Program-made: the position numbers and the translations under genes
Source of the DNA: Mesorhizobium_B sp963522145
GTDB lineage: Bacteria; Pseudomonadota; Alphaproteobacteria; Rhizobiales; Rhizobiaceae
Length of the DNA: 64,000 bases
Assembly: GCA_963522145.1 (NCBI GenBank)
Contig: CAUQXI010000014.1
Location: 36,334-100,333 of the forward strand
Reading direction: 5' to 3'
Notes under the pieces: generated by a model
Databases searched by the model: none
What the model saw: only the letters and a program-made list of their open reading frames with translations
What the model was told of the DNA's origin: nothing
Shown here: positions 16,534 through 25,007 of the stretch, piece by piece
How positions within the stretch are numbered: position 1 is the first letter of the stretch
How the letters are laid out: every line of letters starts with the position of its first letter

Positions 16534-18434
16534 CCGGCGCGCCGCAGCCCGCCTCGGCCTCGGCCGGCATCGCGCGTGCCTTCCTCGCCGAACAGCGCGG
16601 CCAGTTGCTCGGTCATCGCGCCCGCCAGTTCCTCCGCGTCCACGATCGTGACCGCGCGGCGATAATAGCGCGTCACGTCATGCCCGATGCCGATGGCAAG
16701 AAGCTCGACGGGCGAGCGCGTCTCGATCAGCTCGATCACCGCGCGCAGATGGCGCTCGAGATAATTGCCGGGGTTCACCGAAAGCGTGGAATCATCCACC
16801 GGCGCGCCATCGGAGATCATCATCAGGATCTTGCGCTGCTCGGGCCGGGCCATCAGCCGCTGATGCGCCCAAAGCAGCGCTTCCCCGTCGATATTCTCCT
16901 TCAACAGCCCTTCGCGCATCATCAGGCCAAGATTGCGCCGCGCCCGCCGCCATGGCGCATCGGCGGATTTGTAGATGATGTGCCGCAGGTCGTTGAGACG
17001 GCCCGGGCTCGACGGCTTGCCGTCCTTCAGCCACTTCTCCCGCGCCTGGCCGCCCTTCCACGCGCGTGTGGTGAAACCGAGAATCTCGACAGAAACACCG
17101 CAGCGCTCCAGCGTGCGAGCGAGGATGTCCGCGCAAGTGGCGGCGACCGTGATGGGTCGCCCGCGCATCGAGCCGGAATTGTCGAGCAGAAGCGTCACCA
17201 CCGTGTCGCGAAAATTGGTGTCGCGCTCCTGCTTGAAGGAAAGCGGCTGCATGGGATCGATCACCACGCGCACCAGCCGCGCCGGATCGAGCGAGCCTTC
17301 CTCCAGGTCGAAATCCCAGGAGCGGTTCTGCTGCGCCATCAGGCGGCGCTGCAGGCGATTGGCGAGCCGGCCGACCACGCCCTGAAGGTTGGCAAGCTGC
17401 TTGTCGAGAAAGGCGCGCAGGCGATTGAGCTCGTCCTCGTCACAAAGCTCGTCCGCGCCTACCGTCTCGTCGAAGGCGGTGGAGAAAACCCGGTATTCGA
17501 TCTCGCGGGGAAGATTGTCCCACGGGTTTTCCTTGCGACGCGTTTCGCCGGGGGTCTCGGCATCAGCATCCTCATCCTCGGCGCTCTCGTCAGCGTCGGT
17601 TTCGGCGGCTTCCGTTTCGCCGCTTTTTTCGTCGTCGGAAGAGGCGTCGGGTTCCTCGGACTGGCTTTCCTCCGCGCCCTGATCCTCCTCTCCGCCCTGT
17701 TCCGCGTTCTCCTCGCCTTCGGGCTCCTTCTCCTCATCCTGTTCGTCCTCGGACTGCTGTTCGTCACCGAGTTCCTCGGCCATTTCCATGGACACGAGCA
17801 AGTCGCGCACGAGACGGGCATAGGCGTTCTGATTGTCGAGCTGGTCGAGCAGCCCGCCGAGATCGCCGCCTGTTTTTTCTTCCACGAACGGGCGCCACAG
17901 CGAGACGAGGCGCTCGGCGCTGCGAGGCGGCGGCGCGCCCGTCAGCTTCTCCCGCACCAAAAGGGCGATTGCCTCTTCCACCGGCGCATCGGCGCGCTCG
18001 CGCACCTCGGCCAGATTGGCCTTGGCGTATTTGTCTTCGAGCATGGAACCGAGATTGGCGGCGACACCGGCCATGGCACGCGCGCCGATCGCCTCAACGC
18101 GCGCCTGCTCTACCGCGTCGAATACGGCGCGTGCCTGACGTCCTTCCGGCGCCAGACGATTGTGAATCGCATTGTCGTGGCAGGCGATCTTGAGCGCCAT
18201 CGAATCCGATAGACCGCGCGTTACCGCGATGTCGGCAGCGGACGCTTTTTTGGGCAGCTCGGGCAGCCGCGCGCGCTGGCCAGAAAGCGATGGCTTGTCC
18301 ATGGAAAAGCCGACCTCGAGCTCGTGCTCGCCCGCGATCGCGCGCATGCAGACCGATACCGCGCGCTTGAAGCCCTCGCCGCCATCGGCGCTCTTCAGCT
18401 TCCCGCCGCGTGAGTTGTCGCCCGGACCCGCCAT
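16530..18434 (-). CDS. cobT: aerobic cobaltochelatase subunit CobT
   Basis: A 634-residue subunit of the CobNST complex, which inserts Co2+ into hydrogenobyrinic a,c-diamide in aerobic cobalamin synthesis. The N-terminal helical domain (about residues 1-220) is followed by a very acidic linker of roughly 85 residues (Glu/Asp-rich, about 220-305). A C-terminal von Willebrand A domain follows, with the MIDAS motif LLLDNSGSM near residue 423 and MMISDGAPVDDS near 540. CobS is just upstream, but a 143-aa unrelated gene separates the two. CobN is not in the window. Confidence 0.95.
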   Translation of the reverse strand: MAGPGDNSRGGKLKSADGGEGFKRAVSVCMRAIAGEHELEVGFSMDKPSLSGQRARLPELPKKASAADIAVTRGLSDSMALKIACHDNAIHNRLAPEGRQARAVFDAVEQARVEAIGARAMAGVAANLGSMLEDKYAKANLAEVRERADAPVEEAIALLVREKLTGAPPPRSAERLVSLWRPFVEEKTGGDLGGLLDQLDNQNAYARLVRDLLVSMEMAEELGDEQQSEDEQDEEKEPEGEENAEQGGEEDQGAEESQSEEPDASSDDEKSGETEAAETDADESAEDEDADAETPGETRRKENPWDNLPREIEYRVFSTAFDETVGADELCDEDELNRLRAFLDKQLANLQGVVGRLANRLQRRLMAQQNRSWDFDLEEGSLDPARLVRVVIDPMQPLSFKQERDTNFRDTVVTLLLDNSGSMRGRPITVAATCADILARTLERCGVSVEILGFTTRAWKGGQAREKWLKDGKPSSPGRLNDLRHIIYKSADAPWRRARRNLGLMMREGLLKENIDGEALLWAHQRLMARPEQRKILMMISDGAPVDDSTLSVNPGNYLERHLRAVIELIETRSPVELLAIGIGHDVTRYYRRAVTIVDAEELAGAMTEQLAALFGEEGTRDAGRGRGGLRRAG

Positions 18435-18461
18435 GAAGTCTCGCTATCCCGCCGTCAGCAC

Positions 18462-18893
18462 CTAGTGAGTCGTCACCGCCTGCTTGATGTATTCCACCGC
18501 TTCGGCAACAGGGATCGTGAAGGTACCGGCGTCACCCCTGTCATATTCTTCACGCCAAAGCTGATAGCCTTCAGCAAATTCAGACGGCACCATCGCGACA
18601 CCCACCTGCTTCTCGACGCTTTGCCGCAAAGCGCCTTCATCGAACGGCAGGTGACTGATTGTCTGCAACGGTTCAGTTGTAGTCGGAATAGGTGCGTCGG
18701 TAATGGAAACGGAGATGACCGTTCGATCTCCTGGAAAAATATCAATCCGTCCAATGATTACCCGCGACGTGGCAGGAACGGCATCCTTATAGGTCCAGAT
18801 CTGACCAGATGCGAAATCCTGCGTCTGCGCATCAGACACGATCAAGCAGAGGAGCGCTGGCAACGCAAAGCCAACCTCCAGAAGTCGACGCAT
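18462..18893 (-). CDS. hypothetical secreted protein between cobS and cobT
   Basis: A 143-residue protein with an N-terminal hydrophobic signal (LLEVGFALPALLCLIVSDAQT, about residues 3-23). The mature sequence contains IWTYKDAVPATSRVIIGRID and ends AVEYIKQAVTTH. The mature part looks like a small globular domain with no motif I recognise. The ATG at 18893 puts the signal at the N-terminus. Base composition is noticeably less GC-rich than cobS or cobT, and it splits a normally adjacent gene pair: 13 bases after cobS and 27 before cobT. Late insertion by transfer is a fair inference. Confidence 0.7.
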   Translation of the reverse strand: MRRLLEVGFALPALLCLIVSDAQTQDFASGQIWTYKDAVPATSRVIIGRIDIFPGDRTVISVSITDAPIPTTTEPLQTISHLPFDEGALRQSVEKQVGVAMVPSEFAEGYQLWREEYDRGDAGTFTIPVAEAVEYIKQAVTTH

Positions 18894-18906
18894 GGAGCTG
18901 ATCTGA

Positions 18907-19893
18907 TCACCCCAGCACCACATTGGCCGACGATTCCGGCAGTTCCTCACCAAAGGCGCGCTGGTAGAATTCGGCGACGATTGCGCGTTCCAGTTCGTCG
19001 CATTTGTTGAGGAAGGTCAGCCGGAAGGCCATGCCGACATGGCCGAAGATTTCGGCATTCTCGGCCCATGTGATGACCGTGCGCGGGCTCATCACGGTGG
19101 ACAGATCGCCATTGGTAAAGGCCGAGCGGGTCATGTCCGCAACCCGGACCATCTTGCCCACGATGTCGCGGCCCTTGGCATTGCGGTAATGCTTCGCCTT
19201 GGCCAGCACAATGTCCACTTCCTTGTCATGCGGCAGGTAGTTGAGCGTGGTGACGATGGACCAGCGGTCCATCTGCGCCTGGTTGATCTGCTGCGTGCCG
19301 TGATAGAGGCCGGTCGTGTCGCCCAGGCCCACCGTGTTTGCCGTGGCGAACAGCCGGAAGGCGGGATGCGGACGGATCACGCGGCTCTGGTCGAGCAGCG
19401 TCAACCGGCCCGACGCTTCCAGCACGCGCTGGATCACGAACATCACGTCCGGCCGGCCGGCATCATACTCGTCGAACACCAGCGCCACATTGTGCTGATA
19501 GGCCCAGGGCAGGATGCCGTCGCGGAATTCGGTAACCTGCTTGCCCTCGGAAAGGACGATCGCGTCCTTGCCCACGAGGTCGATGCGGCTCACATGGCTG
19601 TCGAGGTTGACGCGGACGCAGGGCCAATTCAGGCGCGCCGCAACCTGCTCGATATGCGTGGACTTGCCCGTGCCGTGGTAGCCCGACACCATCACGCGGC
19701 GGTTGAAGGCGAAGCCGGACAGGATCGCGAGCGTGGTCGCCTCATCGAACAGATAGTCCGGATCAATATCGGGCACATGGGCTTCGGTCGAGGAATAAGC
19801 CGGCACCACCATCTTCGAATCGAAGCCGAAGGTTTCCCTGACCGGCACGGTGGTATCGGGAAGATTCGCAATGTCGCGGTCGTGCTTGTTCAT
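18907..19893 (-). CDS. cobS: aerobic cobaltochelatase subunit CobS
   Basis: A 328-residue AAA+ (MoxR-like) ATPase of the CobNST cobaltochelatase. Walker A GYHGTGKSTH is near residue 71, Walker B ALVFDEYDAG near 137, and sensor region FRLFATANTVGLGD near 178. The N-terminus (DRDIANLPDTTVPVRETFG) is typical of CobS. It forms hexameric ring complexes with CobT that drive cobalt insertion by CobN. It is followed by the odd 143-aa gene and then cobT. An 83-base gap separates it from the upstream J-domain gene on the same strand. Confidence 0.95.
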   Translation of the reverse strand: MNKHDRDIANLPDTTVPVRETFGFDSKMVVPAYSSTEAHVPDIDPDYLFDEATTLAILSGFAFNRRVMVSGYHGTGKSTHIEQVAARLNWPCVRVNLDSHVSRIDLVGKDAIVLSEGKQVTEFRDGILPWAYQHNVALVFDEYDAGRPDVMFVIQRVLEASGRLTLLDQSRVIRPHPAFRLFATANTVGLGDTTGLYHGTQQINQAQMDRWSIVTTLNYLPHDKEVDIVLAKAKHYRNAKGRDIVGKMVRVADMTRSAFTNGDLSTVMSPRTVITWAENAEIFGHVGMAFRLTFLNKCDELERAIVAEFYQRAFGEELPESSANVVLG

Positions 19894-19976
19894 GAGTTCT
19901 CCCCGAGCGCGGCCTTTACAGGCCAGGCGCCGGAACGTTCGAAAAATCCCTACGGGCTATTAGTTGCGCGCGACGC

Positions 19977-20609
19977 TCAACACAATCCCGCCTGCTTCAA
20001 CACGCGATAAGCCTGAAGCACGTCGCGAAAGCGGTCTTCCGAGCCCCGATCGCCGCCATTGGCATCCGGGTGATGCTGCTTCACCAGTTCCTTATAGCGC
20101 GCCTTGATCTCGCTTCCAGAAGCGGTCTCGGGAAGGTTCAGCGTTTCAAGCGCCTTGGTTTCCAGCGAGCGCAGCTTGCGCGCCCGAGGTGGGGCTGATG
20201 CCTGCCCCGCCGTGCCGAAAAGGTTGAAAGGGTCGCGAAGGCGGTTGTGGTAGCCCGCGCGGCCAGAACGCCGGCCGGCAAAATCCGGATTGACGCGGGC
20301 GCTGTCGCCTGGGCCGGCACTTCCCATTCGCCAGGTCGGCCGATGGCCCGTCAGCGCCTCCTTCTGGAAGCGCGCGATGTCGCTGTCGGGTACGCCCGAG
20401 AAGTAGTTGTAGCCCTTGTTGTATTCCCGCACATGGTCGAAGCAGAAGCGGAAATACTCCCCTTCCCGCATGCGGCCGACCGGTGCGCGGTGCGTGCCCG
20501 CCTCGGTGCAGTTGTCCCACTGGCAGAGCGGCGATTGCGACGCGCGCTCCGCCCCGGACGCCTTCGGCCTGACCCGGATCTTCTCAAAATATTTGGAATA
20601 GGTCGTCAT
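19977..20609 (-). CDS. J-domain protein with C-terminal J domain
   Basis: A 210-residue protein conserved upstream of cobS in rhizobia as far as I recall. The J domain is at the C-terminus (about residues 150-208), with the HPD signature in VKQHHPDANGGDRG near residue 178; this is the part that stimulates DnaK ATPase. The N-terminal 140 residues contain a possible metal site: LCQWDNCTEAGTH (Cys-x4-Cys) and FRFCFDHVREY. It is therefore a co-chaperone with a specialised N-terminal domain rather than DnaJ itself. Client proteins are unknown; a link to chelatase assembly is speculation from position. Confidence 0.83.
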   Translation of the reverse strand: MTTYSKYFEKIRVRPKASGAERASQSPLCQWDNCTEAGTHRAPVGRMREGEYFRFCFDHVREYNKGYNYFSGVPDSDIARFQKEALTGHRPTWRMGSAGPGDSARVNPDFAGRRSGRAGYHNRLRDPFNLFGTAGQASAPPRARKLRSLETKALETLNLPETASGSEIKARYKELVKQHHPDANGGDRGSEDRFRDVLQAYRVLKQAGLC

Positions 20610-20748
20610 CGAAACGGATTATGGGGGTTCGATTTCACAGAACAAGAATTGACTTTTCGGCGCGGATCACCGTTCACCGCTTGAAAGGCAGGGCTTCGAC
20701 GAACGCGCAAGGCCCGCGCCAGTTTCATCCGAGCCGGAGGTGTCTTTC

Positions 20749-21054
20749 ATGACCATTCAAGCCGAAATCGAGGCCAAGCTGCGCGAGAGTTTCGCGCCCG
20801 AGCAACTCGAGGTGATCAACGAAAGCCACCTCCATGCCGGCCATCATCATGTGGATGGCGGCGACCACGCCCATTTCGACGGCACGGGCGAAACGCATTT
20901 CCGCATTCGCATCGTATCGGACAGCTTCGCGGCCAAAAGCCGGCTCGAGCGCCACCGGGCGATCAACGACGTTTTGAAGGACGAACTCGCGCCGAACCGC
21001 GTCCATGCACTCGCGATCGAAGCGCACGCGCCGGGCGAGCCGACAACGCGCTGA
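20749..21054 (+). CDS. bolA: BolA family protein
   Basis: A 101-residue BolA/IbaG-like protein. The core runs from MTIQAEIEAKLRESF through LEVINESHLH and ETHFRIRIVSDSF to LKDELAPNRVHALAIEA. The invariant C-terminal His (VHALAIEA) and the histidine-rich loop (AGHHHVDGGDHAHF) are candidates for Fe-S cluster sharing with a monothiol glutaredoxin. The ATG at 20749 follows GGAGGTG at 20735-20741. It is divergent from the J-domain gene. BolA proteins act in iron-sulfur and iron homeostasis; the exact target here is unknown. Confidence 0.9.
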   Translation: MTIQAEIEAKLRESFAPEQLEVINESHLHAGHHHVDGGDHAHFDGTGETHFRIRIVSDSFAAKSRLERHRAINDVLKDELAPNRVHALAIEAHAPGEPTTR

Positions 21055-21074
21055 GGCAGGGCGGGAGCAATCCG

Positions 21075-22238
21075 TCAGGCCGCCAGCACGTTTTCCGCGA
21101 GCTTCACCCAATAGCTGATCCCGTGCGGGATCGCCTCGTCGTTGAAGTCATAGGCGGGGTGATGAAGGTTCGCGCTCGCCCCATTGCCGATGAAGATGAA
21201 GGCGCCGGGGCGGGCCTCCAGCATATAGGAAAAGTCCTCCCCGCCCATCATGGGAGCCACATCGCGGATGACCGCCGCTTCGCCGGCCACCGCAGCGGCG
21301 GCGTCGCCCGCGACGATCGCCTCCTCGGCATGGTTCACCGTGACGGGATAGTTGGAGTTGTAGCGGATCGAGACGCTCGCGCCGTGCGCGCCCGCGATGC
21401 CCTCGCAGAGCGCATGAAGCCGCTCGCGGGCAAGCTCTGCCATCTCCTTCTTGAGCGTGCGCACCGTTCCCCCGATGGTCGCCGTTTCCGGGATGACATT
21501 ATGCGCCTCGCCGGCGTGGAACTTGGTCACCGAAACCACCAGCGCATCGACCGGATCGGCATTGCGCGCCGTGATCGTCTGGAGCCCGCCGACGATGGCA
21601 GCCGCGCAAACGATGGGGTCCACCGTGGTCTGCGGCAGAGCCGCATGTCCGCCCTTGCCCTTCACCGTCACCGTGAAATCGGCGGTGGCCGCCATGATCG
21701 GACCCGGCCGGATCGCGAATGCGCCGAGCGGAAGTGCGGGCAGGTTGTGCATTCCATACACGGTCTCGATGTTCCAGCGCTCCATCATCCCGTCGCGGAC
21801 CATCTCACGCCCGCCGCCGCCTCCTTCCTCGGCGGGCTGGAAGATCACGGCGACGACACCTTTGAAGTTGCGTGTTTCCGCGAGATATTTGGCGGCGCCG
21901 AGCAGCATTGCCGTATGCCCGTCATGCCCACAGGCATGCATTCGACCTGGCGTTCGGGATGCATGCGGTGCGCCGGTGGTTTCGGTAATCGGAAGAGCGT
22001 CCATGTCCGCGCGCAGGCCCACCACCGACCCGTCACCCTTGTTGCCGCGGATGATGCCCACCACGCCCGTGCGACCGATCCCTTCGGCGACCTCGTCGCA
22101 GCCGAACAGGCGCAGCTTCTCGGCCACGAAGCGCGCCGTCTGGACAACGTCGAACTGAAGTTCGGGATTCTGGTGCAGATGGCGGCGCCATCCGGTCACC
22201 TCGTCCTGGAGTTCGGCGGCGCGGTTCAGAATCGGCAT
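21075..22238 (-). CDS. M20 family amidohydrolase (hippurate hydrolase-like)
   Basis: A 387-residue zinc-dependent amidohydrolase of the M20D group that cleaves N-acyl amino acids. Metal-binding segments are visible in order: RMHACGHDGHTAM near residue 100, the catalytic-base region QPAEEGGGG near 134, HNLPALPLG near 163, and GGEDFSYML near 347. A central dimerisation domain is present. It lacks a signal peptide, so it is cytoplasmic. Related enzymes act on hippurate, N-acetyl-amino acids or auxin conjugates; the substrate cannot be told from sequence. Convergent with bolA. Confidence 0.88.
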   Translation of the reverse strand: MPILNRAAELQDEVTGWRRHLHQNPELQFDVVQTARFVAEKLRLFGCDEVAEGIGRTGVVGIIRGNKGDGSVVGLRADMDALPITETTGAPHASRTPGRMHACGHDGHTAMLLGAAKYLAETRNFKGVVAVIFQPAEEGGGGGREMVRDGMMERWNIETVYGMHNLPALPLGAFAIRPGPIMAATADFTVTVKGKGGHAALPQTTVDPIVCAAAIVGGLQTITARNADPVDALVVSVTKFHAGEAHNVIPETATIGGTVRTLKKEMAELARERLHALCEGIAGAHGASVSIRYNSNYPVTVNHAEEAIVAGDAAAAVAGEAAVIRDVAPMMGGEDFSYMLEARPGAFIFIGNGASANLHHPAYDFNDEAIPHGISYWVKLAENVLAA

Positions 22239-22398
22239 GAAAGGCTCCGTGCGAGGTCCGGCTTTGCCATTTTGGCGTCACGATGCTCCAATAGCACGCC
22301 ACGCGCTCCATACTCGCGCATTCGCAATATTTCACCTTACCTTGCGCCGGTTTTCTTCCGGCAACGCGTTCAGCCAGACTCGAAGAATCGGATCATCG

Positions 22399-23610
22399 AT
22401 GCGGCAAAAACTGTTTTCCGGCGTATCCCTTGCGGCTGCCGCCCTCAGCATCTTCACAACGGTAAGCGCGCAGGCCGAGCCGGCGCTTCTCTTCGACGTG
22501 AAAACGGGCGAGATCCTTCAGCATCACGAGGCCTTCCGCCGCTGGCATCCCGCCTCGCTGACCAAGCTGATGACCGCCTACACCGCTTTCCGCGCGGTGC
22601 AGGCGGGCGACCTCCAGCTCGATTCGCCGATCCGCGTGTCGCGCTATGCGGCCAGCAGGCCGCCCTCCAAGATGGGCTACAAGCCGGGCTCGGTGCTGAC
22701 GCTCGACAATGCGCTCAAGATCATAATGGTCAAGTCGGCCAACGACATCGCCATGGCGATCGGCGAGAATGTGGGCGGCTCGGAGAAGGCATTCGCGAGC
22801 CGCATGAACGCGGAAGCTGCGCGGCTCGGCATGACCGGCACGCACTGGGTCAACCCGAACGGGCTGCACGATCCGGAGCAATACACCACCGCGCGCGATC
22901 TGGCGCTTCTGGTGCATGCGATCCGCACCGACTTCCCGCAATACGCCTCCTACTTCAACATCGACGGGATCGTGGTGGGCAAGAAGGTAATAAAGACCTT
23001 CAACACGCTGATGGGCCGCTTTCCCGGCGCGGACGGCATGAAGACGGGCTTCATCTGCCCGTCGGGCTTCAACCTCATCGGCTCGGCCACGCGCGACGGC
23101 CGGACGCTGGCCGCCGTGGTGCTGGGCTCGCACACACCGGACGAGCGAGCGGAGGAAGCGGCGGAGATGCTTCTCGCCGGCTTCGACCATCCGGCCTCGA
23201 AGGACGCGCCGCGGCTTGAAACCCTCGCCCCCTACGGCGATCAGGGTACGCCGACCGACCTGCGCGACGTGGTCTGCAAGCCGCAGGCAAAGGCCGTTGC
23301 GACCGACGGACCCCAGCCCGACGAAGCGGCCCAGACCGTGGCGCCGAAACCTTCTGTCCTGGCCGAACTCGGCGGCACGCTGCGGCTTGAAACGATCACG
23401 TTGGGCGGCGCGAACGGCCCGGTCCCCAAGGCCATGCAGGACGCCACCGGCAACGCCGTGGCCGATGTTCCGCTGCCCACCTGGCGCCCCGACCTTCCGC
23501 CGCCCACCGGTGCAGAGCCGCTTGCGCAGGGCGATCAGCCATCCGTTCCGGCGAACATCGCTCCCCCGCAGGACGGGCGCGGCGACCGGCTGGTGAAGTC
23601 GCGGTCCTGA
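22399..23610 (+). CDS. D-alanyl-D-alanine carboxypeptidase (S11)
   Basis: A 403-residue penicillin-binding protein that trims terminal D-Ala from peptidoglycan stem peptides. The signal peptide ends near VSAQA (residue 27). Active-site motifs are SLTK (near residue 56), SAN (near 115) and KTG in GMKTGF (near 216). The last 130 residues are a proline- and alanine-rich, low-complexity extension, as in several rhizobial DD-carboxypeptidases. The ATG at 22399 places the signal correctly; farther upstream in-frame codons would add 54 atypical residues. Its stop overlaps the CobW-like start by one base (TGATG). Confidence 0.9.
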   Translation: MRQKLFSGVSLAAAALSIFTTVSAQAEPALLFDVKTGEILQHHEAFRRWHPASLTKLMTAYTAFRAVQAGDLQLDSPIRVSRYAASRPPSKMGYKPGSVLTLDNALKIIMVKSANDIAMAIGENVGGSEKAFASRMNAEAARLGMTGTHWVNPNGLHDPEQYTTARDLALLVHAIRTDFPQYASYFNIDGIVVGKKVIKTFNTLMGRFPGADGMKTGFICPSGFNLIGSATRDGRTLAAVVLGSHTPDERAEEAAEMLLAGFDHPASKDAPRLETLAPYGDQGTPTDLRDVVCKPQAKAVATDGPQPDEAAQTVAPKPSVLAELGGTLRLETITLGGANGPVPKAMQDATGNAVADVPLPTWRPDLPPPTGAEPLAQGDQPSVPANIAPPQDGRGDRLVKSRS

Positions 23611-24707
23611 TGGACGGTTTTCCTGTTCCGGTTTCGGTGCTGACCGGCTTTCTCGGCGCGGGCAAGACCACGCTGCTGAACCGCTTGCTGCGCGACCCCG
23701 CGATGGCGGATGCGGCCGTGATCGTCAATGAATGGGGCGAGGTCGGCATCGATCATCTTCTGGTCGAGCAGGCATCCGAAGGGATCGTGGAACTGTCCGG
23801 CGGCTGCCTGTGCTGCACCGTGCGCGGCGATCTTGCGGACACGCTGAGCGATCTCGCGGCGCGCGCGGCCGGCGGCGGGATCAAGCGCCTGTCGCGTGTG
23901 GTGATCGAAACCACCGGCCTCGCCGACCCTTCGCCGGTTCTGCAGACGCTGATCGGTCATCCCACCGTGTCCGATGCGTTCCGCCTGGATGGAGTGATCA
24001 CCTTGGTGGACGCGCTCCACGGGGCCGCAACACTGCGCGAGCATTGGGAGGCGCAGGCGCAGGTCGCGGTGGCCGACCGCCTCGTGATTTCAAAGACCGA
24101 TCTCGCCGAGCCACGCGCCGTCGAGGCGCTGAAACAGCATCTGCGCGAACTCAACCCGCGCGCCGAGATCCGTGACGGTCAGCGGGACGCCGTGGCGGCG
24201 CTTCTATCGGCCGGGCTGATCGATCCTCAAACGCGGGCTGCGGACCTCGACCGCTGGCTGGGAAAAGATCACGATCATCACGACCACGGCCATGATGACC
24301 ATGACCATAATGACTATGGTCACCACCACCATGGCGACGTGAGCAGCTTCGCCCTCCAGCATGGGGGCGCGCTGTCCTTTTCGGCAGTCGAAGCCTTTCT
24401 CGACCTGCTCCGCTCGCTGCACGGCTCGCGCCTGCTCCGGTTGAAGGGCGTGCTGGAACTTGCGGAAGACCCTGAACATCCGCTTGTCGTGCATGGCGTG
24501 AAGGGCATGCTGCATCCGCCCGCCCGCCTTTCTCGCTGGCCGGAGAACACGCGCGGCTGCCGCCTCGTGCTGATCGGGAACAGGCTGGACGAGGCCGAAG
24601 TGCGGCGGCTCTGGGATGCAATGACCGGCCGCCCCCGGACCGACACACCGGATCGCGCCGCGCTGCAACACAATCCGCTGGCGATCGCAGGGTTTTCGTC
24701 GCGATAA
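23610..24707 (+). CDS. CobW/COG0523 GTPase, metal chaperone type
   Basis: A 365-residue G3E-family GTPase. Walker A GFLGAGKTTLLN begins at residue 12. The metal-binding CxCC motif is in GGCLCCTVRGD near residue 69. The base-specificity segment ISKTDL is near 156, and a histidine-rich stretch (HDHHDHGHDDHDHND) lies around residues 220-240 before the CobW C-terminal domain. Members deliver Zn2+ or other metals to apoproteins or help in cobalamin synthesis. It is translationally coupled to a DD-carboxypeptidase gene, so a zinc role is as likely as a cobalt one; cobS/cobT are 3-7 kb away. Confidence 0.87.
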   Translation: MDGFPVPVSVLTGFLGAGKTTLLNRLLRDPAMADAAVIVNEWGEVGIDHLLVEQASEGIVELSGGCLCCTVRGDLADTLSDLAARAAGGGIKRLSRVVIETTGLADPSPVLQTLIGHPTVSDAFRLDGVITLVDALHGAATLREHWEAQAQVAVADRLVISKTDLAEPRAVEALKQHLRELNPRAEIRDGQRDAVAALLSAGLIDPQTRAADLDRWLGKDHDHHDHGHDDHDHNDYGHHHHGDVSSFALQHGGALSFSAVEAFLDLLRSLHGSRLLRLKGVLELAEDPEHPLVVHGVKGMLHPPARLSRWPENTRGCRLVLIGNRLDEAEVRRLWDAMTGRPRTDTPDRAALQHNPLAIAGFSSR

Positions 24708-24737
24708 ACGAAGGCGGACGTCAGGTCAGCTTTGCCG

Positions 24738-25007
24738 CTACGCCTGAAAGTCTTGCGGCGAAGCAGGGGAACCGCACTCCGCCAGAAATCGGTGTCCCGT
24801 ATCCAGCCGTTCCACCCGGATCAGCCGATGACCGCTTTCGGCAAGAAAGGCCGGGATATCGATCGCAGCCAGGGGATCCGTCGTCTCGATCAGCAGCTGT
24901 TCGCCCGTTTGCATGGCGTTCATCCGCTTGCGCGCCTTAAGAACGGGAAGCGGGCATCGCAGGCCCTTGAGATCGAGGATCGCCGGCGGGAACGCCTCAA
25001 CCGCCAA
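24738..25007 (-). CDS. TusA-family sulfur carrier protein
   Basis: An 89-residue protein with the TusA signature LDLKGLRCPLPVLKARK, where the Cys at residue 18 would carry the persulfide. The rest is the small alpha/beta sandwich (TTDPLAAIDIPAFLAESGH). TusA proteins pass sulfur for tRNA thiolation or molybdenum cofactor maturation; TusA-like paralogs serve other sulfur routes. No TusBCDE genes are nearby, so the specific pathway is open. Its start overlaps the 3' end of the upstream L,D-transpeptidase-like gene by 11 bases, indicating coupling. Confidence 0.88.
   Translation of the reverse strand: MAVEAFPPAILDLKGLRCPLPVLKARKRMNAMQTGEQLLIETTDPLAAIDIPAFLAESGHRLIRVERLDTGHRFLAECGSPASPQDFQA

Noticed and set aside
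17560..17800. Plus-strand hydrophobic frame opposite cobT
   Set aside because: It mirrors the Glu/Asp-rich linker of CobT; antisense of acidic codons gives Leu/Phe-like runs.
24280..24340. Short repeat of CAT/GAC units as a tandem repeat or CRISPR-like element
   Set aside because: It encodes the histidine-rich metal loop of the CobW-type protein; there are no spacers. No CRISPR array was found anywhere in the window.
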